Part shown: in pieces, positions 18,712-25,308 of the stretch | Position numbering within the stretch: the first letter of the stretch is position 1 | Layout: each line of letters begins with the position of its first letter | DNA from: Xylanimonas cellulosilytica | Lineage (GTDB): Bacteria; Actinomycetota; Actinomycetes; Actinomycetales; Actinomycetaceae | Direction of reading: 5' to 3' | Assembly (NCBI GenBank): GCA_001072465.1 | Contig: JVKM01000038.1 | Span: 1-61,527, forward strand | DNA length: 61,527 nt | Translations under genes and position numbers: made by a program | Notes under the pieces: model-generated | What the model saw: the letters and a program-made list of their open reading frames with translations, nothing else | Databases searched by the model: none | Told to the model about the DNA's origin: nothing

Positions 18712-18895
18712 GTACCCAGACTTTTCGTTCTCATGGCAGGGGAAAGTCTGGGTCCCGTGCATTTTGGGTACGCTTCCTTAACTACCTATATAAAACTGTT
18801 TTTTCATAGGGGGGACTTGAAAGGTGTACCCAAGCGTACCCAGATAGCGACTTTTCGCTGAAATAGAGCCGAAAAATCTGGGTACACGTGGGTAC
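18712..18895. repeat. GTACCC iteron cluster, candidate replication origin of the element
   Basis: Six exact GTACCC or GGGTAC sites at 18712, 18766, 18826, 18836, 18880 and 18890. Two larger inverted repeats lie here: CCCAGACTTT (18715-18724) with AAAGTCTGGG (18743-18752), and GTACCCAGAT (18836-18845) with ATCTGGGTAC (18876-18885). An AT-rich stretch (18780-18810) separates them. This is the 456-base gap (18656-19111) without genes, at the far end from the recombinase and two genes from the primase-helicase start. The arrangement fits an origin or an operator array. The remainder (18905-19111) holds G-rich runs only. Confidence 0.55.
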
Positions 18896-19111
18896 AGGTA
18901 CGCGCCGCCCCGAAGGCTAGCCATGAGACGCCGGGAAAACGGGTGTCAAGTTCACGATTCGAGACGCCTTGCGCTGCGCCGGTTGAAAATTCAACCAAGG
19001 GGGGTATATCGCTTGGGCCTCTGGGTGTTACACAAGGGGAGGGGAGGGGGCACCGCCCCCATCCCCTCCCCGGCTCTCGACGAGGCCTAACCCCGCCGCG
19101 AGAGACGCGGC

Positions 19112-19429
19112 TCAGCCTCCCCGCAATATCCGCGAGATGCGCGGGCTAAGCCGTGTCCCAACGTCGCTCGGGTCGAGGTACCGAGTCCAGGCGTAAGCCT
19201 CCTCGTAGTTCTTCCCGATCACGGCCCAGACAATCAGGTGTTCAATCTCCCCAATGATGCGACGGGAGACGCCGCGCCCAACCGTGGCGCGCTCCCACCT
19301 GTTCTCAGCATCATTCCACAGGTACCAGCGGCGGCCCTTAAACCGCACGTCGCCCCGCAGCTTCCCCGCGAGGATAGACGCGGCGGCCTTGTCCCGCTCC
19401 TTCAGAGTGAGAGTGTCCGTCAGTTTCAT
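19112..19429 (-). CDS. Hypothetical protein of integrated element
   Basis: 105-residue protein of unknown function, the last gene of the minus-strand operon, starting 14 bases after the primase-helicase stop. The N-terminus is Lys/Arg-rich and predicted helical (LTLKERDKAAASILAGKL); a central block FKGRRWYLWNDAENRWERA looks like a compact beta structure with Trp residues; EEAYAWTRYLDPSDVG follows. No catalytic motif is evident. GAGGGGAG precedes the ATG. It could be a replication accessory or DNA-binding protein, judged only by position. Confidence 0.65.
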   Translation of the reverse strand: MKLTDTLTLKERDKAAASILAGKLRGDVRFKGRRWYLWNDAENRWERATVGRGVSRRIIGEIEHLIVWAVIGKNYEEAYAWTRYLDPSDVGTRLSPRISRILRGG

Positions 19430-19443
19430 AGCTCCCCTCCTCC

Positions 19444-22134
19444 TCAGATCAGGTCCAGGCCGTCAGTGCCAGTCACCACGTGAAGGCCCCGCCCGGCTAG
19501 CTCAGCCTCGCGCTCGCGGCGCTCGTCCTCGCTCGTGCGGAAGCGCACGCCCCGGAAACCCCGCACCTTGTCGCCCTTGGGCGGCTCGCTCACGGCTGGC
19601 CACCGGGAGAGAGTCAGCCCCTTCCACCGGTGCATACCCGCCTTGACGTCCCGGAAGTAGCCATGCGACGCGATACGCCCCCGGAACGTGCGTTGACTCC
19701 ACGGGGCCGCCCCCTGATCGGCAAGCCACGTCTCGAACGCCGCGTACAGGTCCGAGCTGGGAATGACCGCGCCCGCGTCCTTCACGAGGCGCTCGGAGGC
19801 GAACGCCAGGAGCACGTCAGACTGTTCCTGCCATGCCGTCGTAGCGGCGCTAACCGGCGTCGGCATGGCACCCACCCGCTTGCCGTTCGCGTAGAACTCC
19901 ACCGCGCCACGCACTGCCCACGCGAGAGCGGCGGGCATGGCCGGGCTGTCCGGCGCGAGGAGACGCCCGGTCAGCCCCGCGTCGCCTGGCCTATCCGCTT
20001 CAGCCGTGGGAGTCGAGGTGAAGCGGTAGGGGAACTCCAGCACGAACGGACGCCGCCACAAGCCCTCGGAGAACTCGGAGACGGTGGGGAGGTTGTTCGT
20101 CGTAACGATCAGGGAGTGCGTGGCCCGCCACTCGAACTCGTCCTTGAACTTGTCGTTTCCTCGGATGAGTTCGGTACCCGTAATGGCCTTGACCTGCACG
20201 CCGTCAAGGCGGCCTTCGGGCAACTCCTCAACCAGTACGAAGCGCTTACCGAACAGGGCCATTTTCGTGTTGTTCGGGTTGCCCTTGTTGTGCTGGCCCG
20301 CCACGAGGAGGTCCATCGAGGCCGTTCCCGCGTAGGTGCCCAAGGCGAACCTCAACGCCGTGAGGAGCGTTGTCTTGCCGTTGGCACCAATGCCCGCCGC
20401 TATACCGAGCATCGTGTGATCTTCCCGAGCCGTGTAGCCGGTAGTGGCCTGGCCAACCCACCGGCGGAACCAGGCGTGAACCTCCACCGGGAGGGCCGCG
20501 AGCGCCGCCGTCCAATCCTCGTGTGTGGCGTTGGGGTCGTAGGGCACGGGCGTATGCCGCGTACACCTGTAGGCCGCCGCGTGGGGGTGCAGTTCCCCGG
20601 TGCGAAGGTCCACAACGCCGTTGCCGACGTTGAGCACGTCCGGGTCCTGATCGTACTCGGACGCCTCGTGCATGAGCCGCCCTTGAAGGAGCTGGGTCAC
20701 GGCCTTGACCTTGCTATGATTCAGGTACTTGGCCGCCCTCTGCATGCGCTTCAAGTCGCCGAACGCGACAATGCCCACGTACCATTCGCACAACTCCTTC
20801 TCGACCACGCGGGCGGCTGCAGCGTCGGAGGCGGCGTCCCAGGTGCCCCGGCTGGGACTGTAGATGCGGAAGCCCTCCCCGTTGACGTACTCGACTCGTC
20901 CGGCAAGGCGCGGCTCGCACCAATCAGCCAAGGCAGAGTCCGAGGCTTCGGCGGTCTTGGCAATGACTGCGCGAGTGCGTCCCTCGACGGGTTCCTGCGT
21001 GAAGTCAACGCCCACATACGCGCGCATGACGGCGGGGTCTTGGGTGGCCCGCTTTTGCATGGCTGTCTGGCTCGCGGTGCGCTCGGACGGCCCCTTAGCG
21101 CGGTCCGCTTCGCTGTCGAGGTGCCCATACCGGTGCAGGGCCGTGAGGTCGAAGGCGGTCACCGCTCGGAAGTTGCCCCGGCTATCGCGGATGCACGCGG
21201 GGTCTGTGTTCGCGTGCCGGGAGATAGCCAGGTCAGTGCGCCCCTTGACAAGGGTTAGGCCGCCGGTGGAGTGCGCACCGTTGTACGTCCATCGGTCCGG
21301 CTCCTCTTGCGTGTAGGGCAGGTCGTAAGCCTCGATAGCGCCCGCGACGTCGTACACGCGGTTGAAGGCCCCTACGATGCCAGGCAGAGAGCCGGGGGAG
21401 CGTTTACCCACGGCGGGCGCGTCCTGGCCTCCCACGGGCGCGGGATGGCCCCTCTCAGCCATGAATTCGGCGGCGTCCAACGGTGCCCCCTCGACGAACT
21501 CCACCCAGTAGTTGCCCTCCTTGGGCGTCGAAGGCCAGTACATGGCACGTTCAGCCTGGTTGCACGACGTATCCCAGGCCGCGCCCGGCACCTCCAGCGC
21601 CCCCATAAGGGCGTTGGCCACCTCGGGGTACTCAGCCGCCGGGAGCGGGGCGGACAGCGCGAACAGCACGCGACAACGCGGGGCGCTCGCGGTGCTGGAA
21701 TGGGTAGCGTGAATGACGGCCTCGTAGCCAAGGCCTCGCACGGCCTCGACGAGGAGCGGGCGCGCCTCGGGGGTCACGTCGTCGGCATCGAGAGCCACAA
21801 TCCAACGCTCGCGCATGTTGTGCTTGCCACGAGGGGCGTTCTCGTCGAGGAACGAGCCGCCCACGTAGGCCGGGCCGTTCTTGTCCGAGCGCACCGACAC
21901 GTTGCGCTGCTGGAATTGGTCGGTGAACTCCTCGCGCGTGTACTCGTGCCGTGCCCACTCCTTGGTATCCACGCGAGGGGCTTCCATCATGACGAGAGCG
22001 GGCAACTCGTCGAGGGTAGAATTGGGGGTGTAATGCCCGCCCTGGCGCGCATTGGGGTTCTCAGGGGTGGGGCTATTCCGGTGTTCCATTGCGACGGGGC
22101 CGGGATAGCCCCCCTTCTTTGCGTTGGGGGTCAT
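19444..22134 (-). CDS. Primase-helicase with D5-type SF3 helicase domain
   Basis: 896-residue replication protein. The N-terminal third resembles an archaeo-eukaryotic-type primase/polymerase: WIVALDADDV supplies an acidic metal site, and HATHSSTASAPRCRVLFALS is the typical substrate-binding strand. The middle includes a D5_N-like region (KRMQRAAKYLN; LNVGNGVVDLRTGELHPH). The C-terminal helicase has Walker A GIGANGKTT (about residue 590), Walker B VLVEELPEG and sensor IVTTNNLP. Such proteins initiate and unwind replication of phages, satellites and plasmids. The start overlaps the upstream gene by four bases (ATGA at 22131-22134), indicating translational coupling. Confidence 0.87.
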   Translation of the reverse strand: MTPNAKKGGYPGPVAMEHRNSPTPENPNARQGGHYTPNSTLDELPALVMMEAPRVDTKEWARHEYTREEFTDQFQQRNVSVRSDKNGPAYVGGSFLDENAPRGKHNMRERWIVALDADDVTPEARPLLVEAVRGLGYEAVIHATHSSTASAPRCRVLFALSAPLPAAEYPEVANALMGALEVPGAAWDTSCNQAERAMYWPSTPKEGNYWVEFVEGAPLDAAEFMAERGHPAPVGGQDAPAVGKRSPGSLPGIVGAFNRVYDVAGAIEAYDLPYTQEEPDRWTYNGAHSTGGLTLVKGRTDLAISRHANTDPACIRDSRGNFRAVTAFDLTALHRYGHLDSEADRAKGPSERTASQTAMQKRATQDPAVMRAYVGVDFTQEPVEGRTRAVIAKTAEASDSALADWCEPRLAGRVEYVNGEGFRIYSPSRGTWDAASDAAAARVVEKELCEWYVGIVAFGDLKRMQRAAKYLNHSKVKAVTQLLQGRLMHEASEYDQDPDVLNVGNGVVDLRTGELHPHAAAYRCTRHTPVPYDPNATHEDWTAALAALPVEVHAWFRRWVGQATTGYTAREDHTMLGIAAGIGANGKTTLLTALRFALGTYAGTASMDLLVAGQHNKGNPNNTKMALFGKRFVLVEELPEGRLDGVQVKAITGTELIRGNDKFKDEFEWRATHSLIVTTNNLPTVSEFSEGLWRRPFVLEFPYRFTSTPTAEADRPGDAGLTGRLLAPDSPAMPAALAWAVRGAVEFYANGKRVGAMPTPVSAATTAWQEQSDVLLAFASERLVKDAGAVIPSSDLYAAFETWLADQGAAPWSQRTFRGRIASHGYFRDVKAGMHRWKGLTLSRWPAVSEPPKGDKVRGFRGVRFRTSEDERREREAELAGRGLHVVTGTDGLDLI

Positions 22135-22349
22135 GCTGTCACCGCCTTCCCAGCGGACAGCATGGCCGCGAGCCGGGCGCGGCTCTCAGCAGTGAGGGGC
22201 GGGGCGCTGGCAAGCGCTCGGTTGATAGCGTCCTCCAGCTCTGCAGCGTGCAGGTCTTGCCGGGCTGAAATCAGAGCGGGGTCATTCGCGGACCTTGAAC
22301 GGGTAAGGGATGCATAGCGCGCAGCGGCTCGCTGACGGGCGGTTCCCAT
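22131..22349 (-). CDS. Small hypothetical protein of integrated element
   Basis: 72 residues from ATG 22349, chosen because AGGAGG lies just upstream. Ala/Arg-rich and largely helical (TARQRAAARYASLTRSRS; DLHAAELEDAINRAL; ESRARLAAMLSAGKAV). It is translationally coupled to the primase-helicase, so a replication accessory role is possible. No recognised domain. Confidence 0.6.
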   Translation of the reverse strand: MGTARQRAAARYASLTRSRSANDPALISARQDLHAAELEDAINRALASAPPLTAESRARLAAMLSAGKAVTA

Positions 22350-22485
22350 GATGCCTCCTAGGCATAACAAACCGCGTTCCCGTTGGGGACCGCAATGAGA
22401 ATCGCCCGGAATTTTCCGCGCGTCCGGTGTTACTGTGCCAGCTCACCGGTAGCATGACCGCCATAGGACAGTCGGCACACCGTTT

Positions 22486-22517
22486 AGTATAACGCTGCGT
22501 AGCAAATATGGCTAGTG
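22486..22517 (-). promoter_or_regulatory. Candidate promoter for the primase operon
   Basis: On the minus strand a TATACT -10 box (22486-22491) lies 17 bases after TAGCCA, a 4/6 match to the -35 consensus. It is upstream of the 72-residue gene in the 162-base gap before the 175-residue gene. Predicted by eye only. Confidence 0.4.
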
Positions 22518-23039
22518 GTTGAGTTTCCTCGCCAGGTCCTCAATGCTCACCTTGTGCCTACCCTTCTCGCGCGTCTCGTCGAACTCCTGGTAAAGCGTCT
22601 CCTCACGGAACGAGTACGACAACACCTCACCGCACCCCGGACACCGCCGGTTGATCTGCCAGGCAATGCGGCTCTCTAAATCGCGCTCTATCCCGCGCGA
22701 AGCGGCGCGCAACAGGAGACGGATAGGGACGCGCGTATCACCCAGCCACACCGGGGTATCGGAATACTCGGGGAACTCAGGGTTTTCCCGCGCAAAGCGC
22801 CTGGCATCCTTCCGGCCCTCGCGCATCTCGTCCGCACTGAACGGACGCATCTCGGGTTCCTTCGGAGTCCAGTCCTGCCTCACAGGGAAAGGGGCCGTGC
22901 CTTCAAGGGGCACCTCGTGGCGACTCCTGCGCACCGGCTCCCAACCGCCCTCCCCGTCAGGAGCGAACGTATCCAGCACCGTGTCATTGCGCCGCCCCGC
23001 GTGCCGGTGAACGAGCTTGATAATGTGCGCCTCGCACAT
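22512..23039 (-). CDS. Hypothetical protein with C-terminal Cys pair
   Basis: 175 residues, starting one base after the recombinase stop on the minus strand, so co-transcribed with it. Contains a C-P-G-C motif near residue 134 (RRCPGCGEVLSYSF), and the N-terminal MCEAHIIKLVHRHAG has a Cys and several His residues. This could be half of a zinc ribbon, but only one clear CxxC pair exists. Otherwise charged and soluble. By position it might be a recombination directionality factor or regulator; the sequence does not show this. Confidence 0.65.
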   Translation of the reverse strand: MCEAHIIKLVHRHAGRRNDTVLDTFAPDGEGGWEPVRRSRHEVPLEGTAPFPVRQDWTPKEPEMRPFSADEMREGRKDARRFARENPEFPEYSDTPVWLGDTRVPIRLLLRAASRGIERDLESRIAWQINRRCPGCGEVLSYSFREETLYQEFDETREKGRHKVSIEDLARKLNH

Positions 23040-23040
23040 G

Positions 23041-24417
23041 TTAGGCCTCCTTCCACGTCAGAATCACGCTGTCCGGGTCAAACGTCTTGGAACCGCGCTT
23101 GCCCGGCTTCAACCGCACGTCCAACAGCGCGTCGATCACGCGACGGCGGACCATGAGCGAAGCAGAGTCGAACGCCTCCACCGGGTCCGGCGCTCCCAGG
23201 ACCGACGTCGTGCCACTCAACCCACCGGACAAGGCCGCCCGCTTCCCCTCGGTAGCCGTCAGCTCAGCCCGCACACGCTCAGCCGCCGTCCGGTAGCGAA
23301 GCCCGTCAATAATGCCCTCGTCGTAGTCCTGATTCACCCTCTCCAGTCGATCACGGAGGCGCTGAATCTGTGCCGTCAGCTCCTTCACCTCAGGCTCGTG
23401 GTCCACGGCCAACAGGTCTGCGACGTCCGGCTGCGCAAGGCGCGCCCGCACCACCGCCAGCACGTAAGCGTCGATATGCGACCGCGAGCGCGTGAACAGG
23501 CAGTGAGGGCACCGGTAGCGGATGTTGCTGTAGCCGTACATGCTGTGCCCACACTCAGCACACCGGAACAGGGACGAACCCAGGTGCTTGCGGTGCGTGC
23601 CCTCCTTCGCGGTCTTGCGACGCGGGTCCGAGAGCTTCGACTGCGCGAGAAAAAACGTGTCCTCAGAGACGATAGGCTCCCATGTGATGGGGACGTTAGG
23701 GAGCACCTCACCCATGTATTCCATGATGCCCCCGTAGCGCTCGTTGAGGAGAATCGTCCGGATAGACGAGGGGTTCCAACGGCCCCCACGGCGCGTAGGC
23801 ACCCCCGCTTCCTGCAAGCCCCGCGCGATACCCTTCAAGGACTCCCCGGCCAGGAAGTCGTTGAAGATGCTGCGCACAACCTTGGCCTCCTCGGGGACGA
23901 GTTCGCCCTTGGCCGTGTAGCCCATGAGCCGCGTTCCCAGCGGCGGGCGTCCCATCCGCGCCCGTTGCGCGTTCGCGGCCTTCTGGCGGGCGGACTTACG
24001 CTCAACCTCGCTACGGGCAACGCTGGCCTTAATCCGCGCGTACATGCGCCCGCCGTCGGTGGATAGATCAGCCTCCCCGTTAGCCGTCGTGATCACAAGG
24101 CCGCGCTCCTCAGCCCGTTCAATCCAGTCCTCCAGTTGCCGGGGCTGACGGGTGAGACGGTCGAGGTCCCAGCACACCAAGGCGTCGAACAGGCCCGCGT
24201 CGTAGTCCTGCACCATGCGGTCATAGGACGGACGTCGAACGGTCCGCTTCGACGCGGACACGGAGTTATCGACGTATTCCTGTGTGAGGGTCCATCCGCG
24301 CTCGCGGATGATTCGGAGGCAGTCGGCACGCTGTCGGTCAACGGCCAGGTGCTCGCCTGTAGCGTCAAGGCTGACACGTAGGTACATGGCAGCGCGGCGG
24401 GGGAAGTCTCGTCTCAT
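23041..24417 (-). CDS. Large serine recombinase (integrase)
   Basis: 458-residue site-specific recombinase. The catalytic resolvase domain starts with AAMYLRVSLD, the Ser being the nucleophile (about residue 16), with DRQRADCLRI, LVCWDLDRLTR, and the E helix. The recombinase domain (RPPLGTRLMGYTAKGELVP; FLAGESLKGIARGLQEAGVPT) follows. A zinc ribbon CAECGH...CPHC, a long coiled coil (VKELTAQIQRLRDRLERVNQ) and a basic C-terminal segment follow. This type integrates DNA unidirectionally between short att sites. It sits 47 bases from the right junction, the usual place for an integrase next to attP. Confidence 0.95.
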   Translation of the reverse strand: MRRDFPRRAAMYLRVSLDATGEHLAVDRQRADCLRIIRERGWTLTQEYVDNSVSASKRTVRRPSYDRMVQDYDAGLFDALVCWDLDRLTRQPRQLEDWIERAEERGLVITTANGEADLSTDGGRMYARIKASVARSEVERKSARQKAANAQRARMGRPPLGTRLMGYTAKGELVPEEAKVVRSIFNDFLAGESLKGIARGLQEAGVPTRRGGRWNPSSIRTILLNERYGGIMEYMGEVLPNVPITWEPIVSEDTFFLAQSKLSDPRRKTAKEGTHRKHLGSSLFRCAECGHSMYGYSNIRYRCPHCLFTRSRSHIDAYVLAVVRARLAQPDVADLLAVDHEPEVKELTAQIQRLRDRLERVNQDYDEGIIDGLRYRTAAERVRAELTATEGKRAALSGGLSGTTSVLGAPDPVEAFDSASLMVRRRVIDALLDVRLKPGKRGSKTFDPDSVILTWKEA

Positions 24418-24461
24418 GGGGTCAATTCTACCCCCTCAATGTTTTTCTGTGCGGTAATCGG

Positions 24462-24485
24462 GTCGAGTTCCGCTTCAACGTCTGA
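24462..24485 (+). other. attR with displaced original 3' end of ychF
   Basis: Reads GTC GAG TTC CGC TTC AAC GTC TGA: codons V-E-F-R-F-N-V-stop, the expected C-terminus of YchF. The 11-base core GAGTTCCGCTT (24465-24475) matches attL exactly. This orphan end shows where the chromosome was cut and what sequence the recombinase recognised. Confidence 0.85.
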
Positions 24486-24495
24486 TCGTTTCCGA

Positions 24496-24550
24496 ACGAG
24501 GCAGTGGCCGGGTCGCGCGAGGGCGTGGCCCGGCTTTGCTGTTGTGTGAG
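24496..24550 (+). repeat. 55-bp direct repeat copy 1, containing the former ychF terminator
   Basis: Matches 25207-25261 at 52 of 55 positions. It holds a hairpin GCCGGG (24507-24512) with CCCGGC (24529-24534) followed by TTTGCTGTT. It lies 11 bases after the displaced ychF stop, so it was probably the ychF terminator. Confidence 0.85.
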
Positions 24551-24576
24551 CTGGGTGGTCTAGAAGCTGCATCAAA

Positions 24577-24612
24577 ATCAGAATCAACTGATGATCGCTG
24601 TGGTGCTATGCT
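24577..24612 (+). promoter_or_regulatory. Candidate vapBC operator and promoter
   Basis: Inverted repeat ATCAG-N6-CTGAT (24577-24592) followed by a TATGCT -10-like box (24607-24612), 17 bases before the antitoxin start. VapB proteins usually repress their own operon through such a dyad. The -35 is poor. Confidence 0.4.
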
Positions 24613-24628
24613 GAAGGTGGAGGTAAGC

Positions 24629-24823
24629 ATGAGAACCACAGTGACACTCGATGATGATCTGCTTGCGCGCGCCGAGGAGCTGACCGGGATCAGCGAGCGA
24701 TCCGCTTTGATTCGGGATGCGGTAGAACTCCTCGTTCGCATCGAGACTGGACGGCAGCTCGCTGCGCTCGGCGGCAGTGATCCGGCGGCGGAGGCTGCGC
24801 CTCGGAGTCGAGCGCGCGCGTGA
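24629..24823 (+). CDS. VapB-type antitoxin
   Basis: 64-residue antitoxin. Start ATG 24629 follows GGAGG at 24619-24623; an earlier ATG at 24608 would overlap the -10 box. The ribbon-helix-helix DNA-binding fold is visible in MRTTVTLDDDLLARAEELTG and SERSALIRDAVELLVR. The C-terminal half (GGSDPAAEAAPRSRARA) would wrap the toxin. It overlaps vapC by four bases (GTGA), typical of a coupled toxin-antitoxin operon that self-represses. Confidence 0.88.
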   Translation: MRTTVTLDDDLLARAEELTGISERSALIRDAVELLVRIETGRQLAALGGSDPAAEAAPRSRARA

Positions 24824-25191
24824 GAGTCCTCGTTGACACCAACATCTGGATCGATCACCTGCGGAAAACTGAGCCGGTTCTGGTTGATCTGCTCGAGCGC
24901 GACCAGGTGTGTGTGCATCAGAGCGTCATCACTGAACTCGCGTTGGGGAACCTCAGGAATCGGTCGGTATTCCTGAAAGCGCTTGAGCGCTTGATGATCG
25001 TGCGCAACGTTGATGATCAAGGCGTGCGGCATCTCGTAGAGGAGCGGAGGCTGTGGGGTAGGGGACTCAGCGCGGTAGACGTGGCACTCCTGGCAAGTGC
25101 TGTCGTAACCCCCGGTGTCTCGCTGTGGACACGCGATAAGCGCCTGCGTCAGGCAGCGTGCGACGTGGGCGTGTTGGCAGACTTCGAGTGA
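24820..25191 (+). CDS. vapC: VapC-type PIN-domain ribonuclease toxin
   Basis: 123-residue PIN domain nuclease. The catalytic acidic residues are seen in RVLVDTNIWIDHL (Asp6), SVITELALGNL (Glu near 41), and LSAVDVALLASA (Asp near 90), with WTRDKRLRQA at the C-terminal strand. VapC toxins cleave tRNA or rRNA when free of VapB. The GTG start overlaps the antitoxin stop. The module is flanked by the two 55-bp repeats, which suggests that it moved as a unit. Confidence 0.92.
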   Translation: MRVLVDTNIWIDHLRKTEPVLVDLLERDQVCVHQSVITELALGNLRNRSVFLKALERLMIVRNVDDQGVRHLVEERRLWGRGLSAVDVALLASAVVTPGVSLWTRDKRLRQAACDVGVLADFE

Positions 25192-25206
25192 GATAGGGGA
25201 ACTCTG

Positions 25207-25261
25207 ACGAGGTTGTGGCTGGGTCGCGCGAGGGCGTGGCCCGGCTTTGCTGTTGTGTGAG
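25207..25261 (+). repeat. 55-bp direct repeat copy 2, terminator after vapC
   Basis: Second copy of the repeat at 24496-24550, with the same hairpin (GCTGGG 25218-25223 with CCCGGC 25240-25245) and trailing T-rich end. It begins 16 bases after the vapC stop. Confidence 0.85.
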
Positions 25262-25308
25262 TACGAGCCGAATAGTGTTGCCGATCACCCGGGTGGTAGG
25301 GTGTGGCC

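Larger units (their letters stand above)
18629..24475. mobile_element. 5.8 kb integrated element in ychF (serine recombinase, primase-helicase)
   Basis: Bounded by an 11-base repeat GAGTTCCGCTT at 18629-18639 and 24465-24475. Its five genes all run on the minus strand: serine recombinase next to the right junction, a 175-residue unknown, a 72-residue unknown, a primase-helicase, and a 105-residue unknown, followed by an iteron-rich region next to the left junction. No capsid, terminase, tail, lysis or conjugation genes are visible. This suggests a phage-satellite-like element or a small integrative plasmid with its own replication initiation. The backbone motif ACGAGGCCGGGG is absent from it. 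Confidence 0.9.

Noticed and set aside
18712-18895. Possible CRISPR array
   Set aside because: The repeats are 6-10 bases, irregularly spaced and in both orientations, without spacers of constant length or cas genes.
19630-21258. 542-residue open frame opposite the primase-helicase
   Set aside because: Arg/Gly/Val-rich antisense shadow of a gene with clear Walker motifs.
23017-24066. 349-residue open frame opposite the serine recombinase
   Set aside because: Shadow; composition typical of antisense GC-rich DNA.
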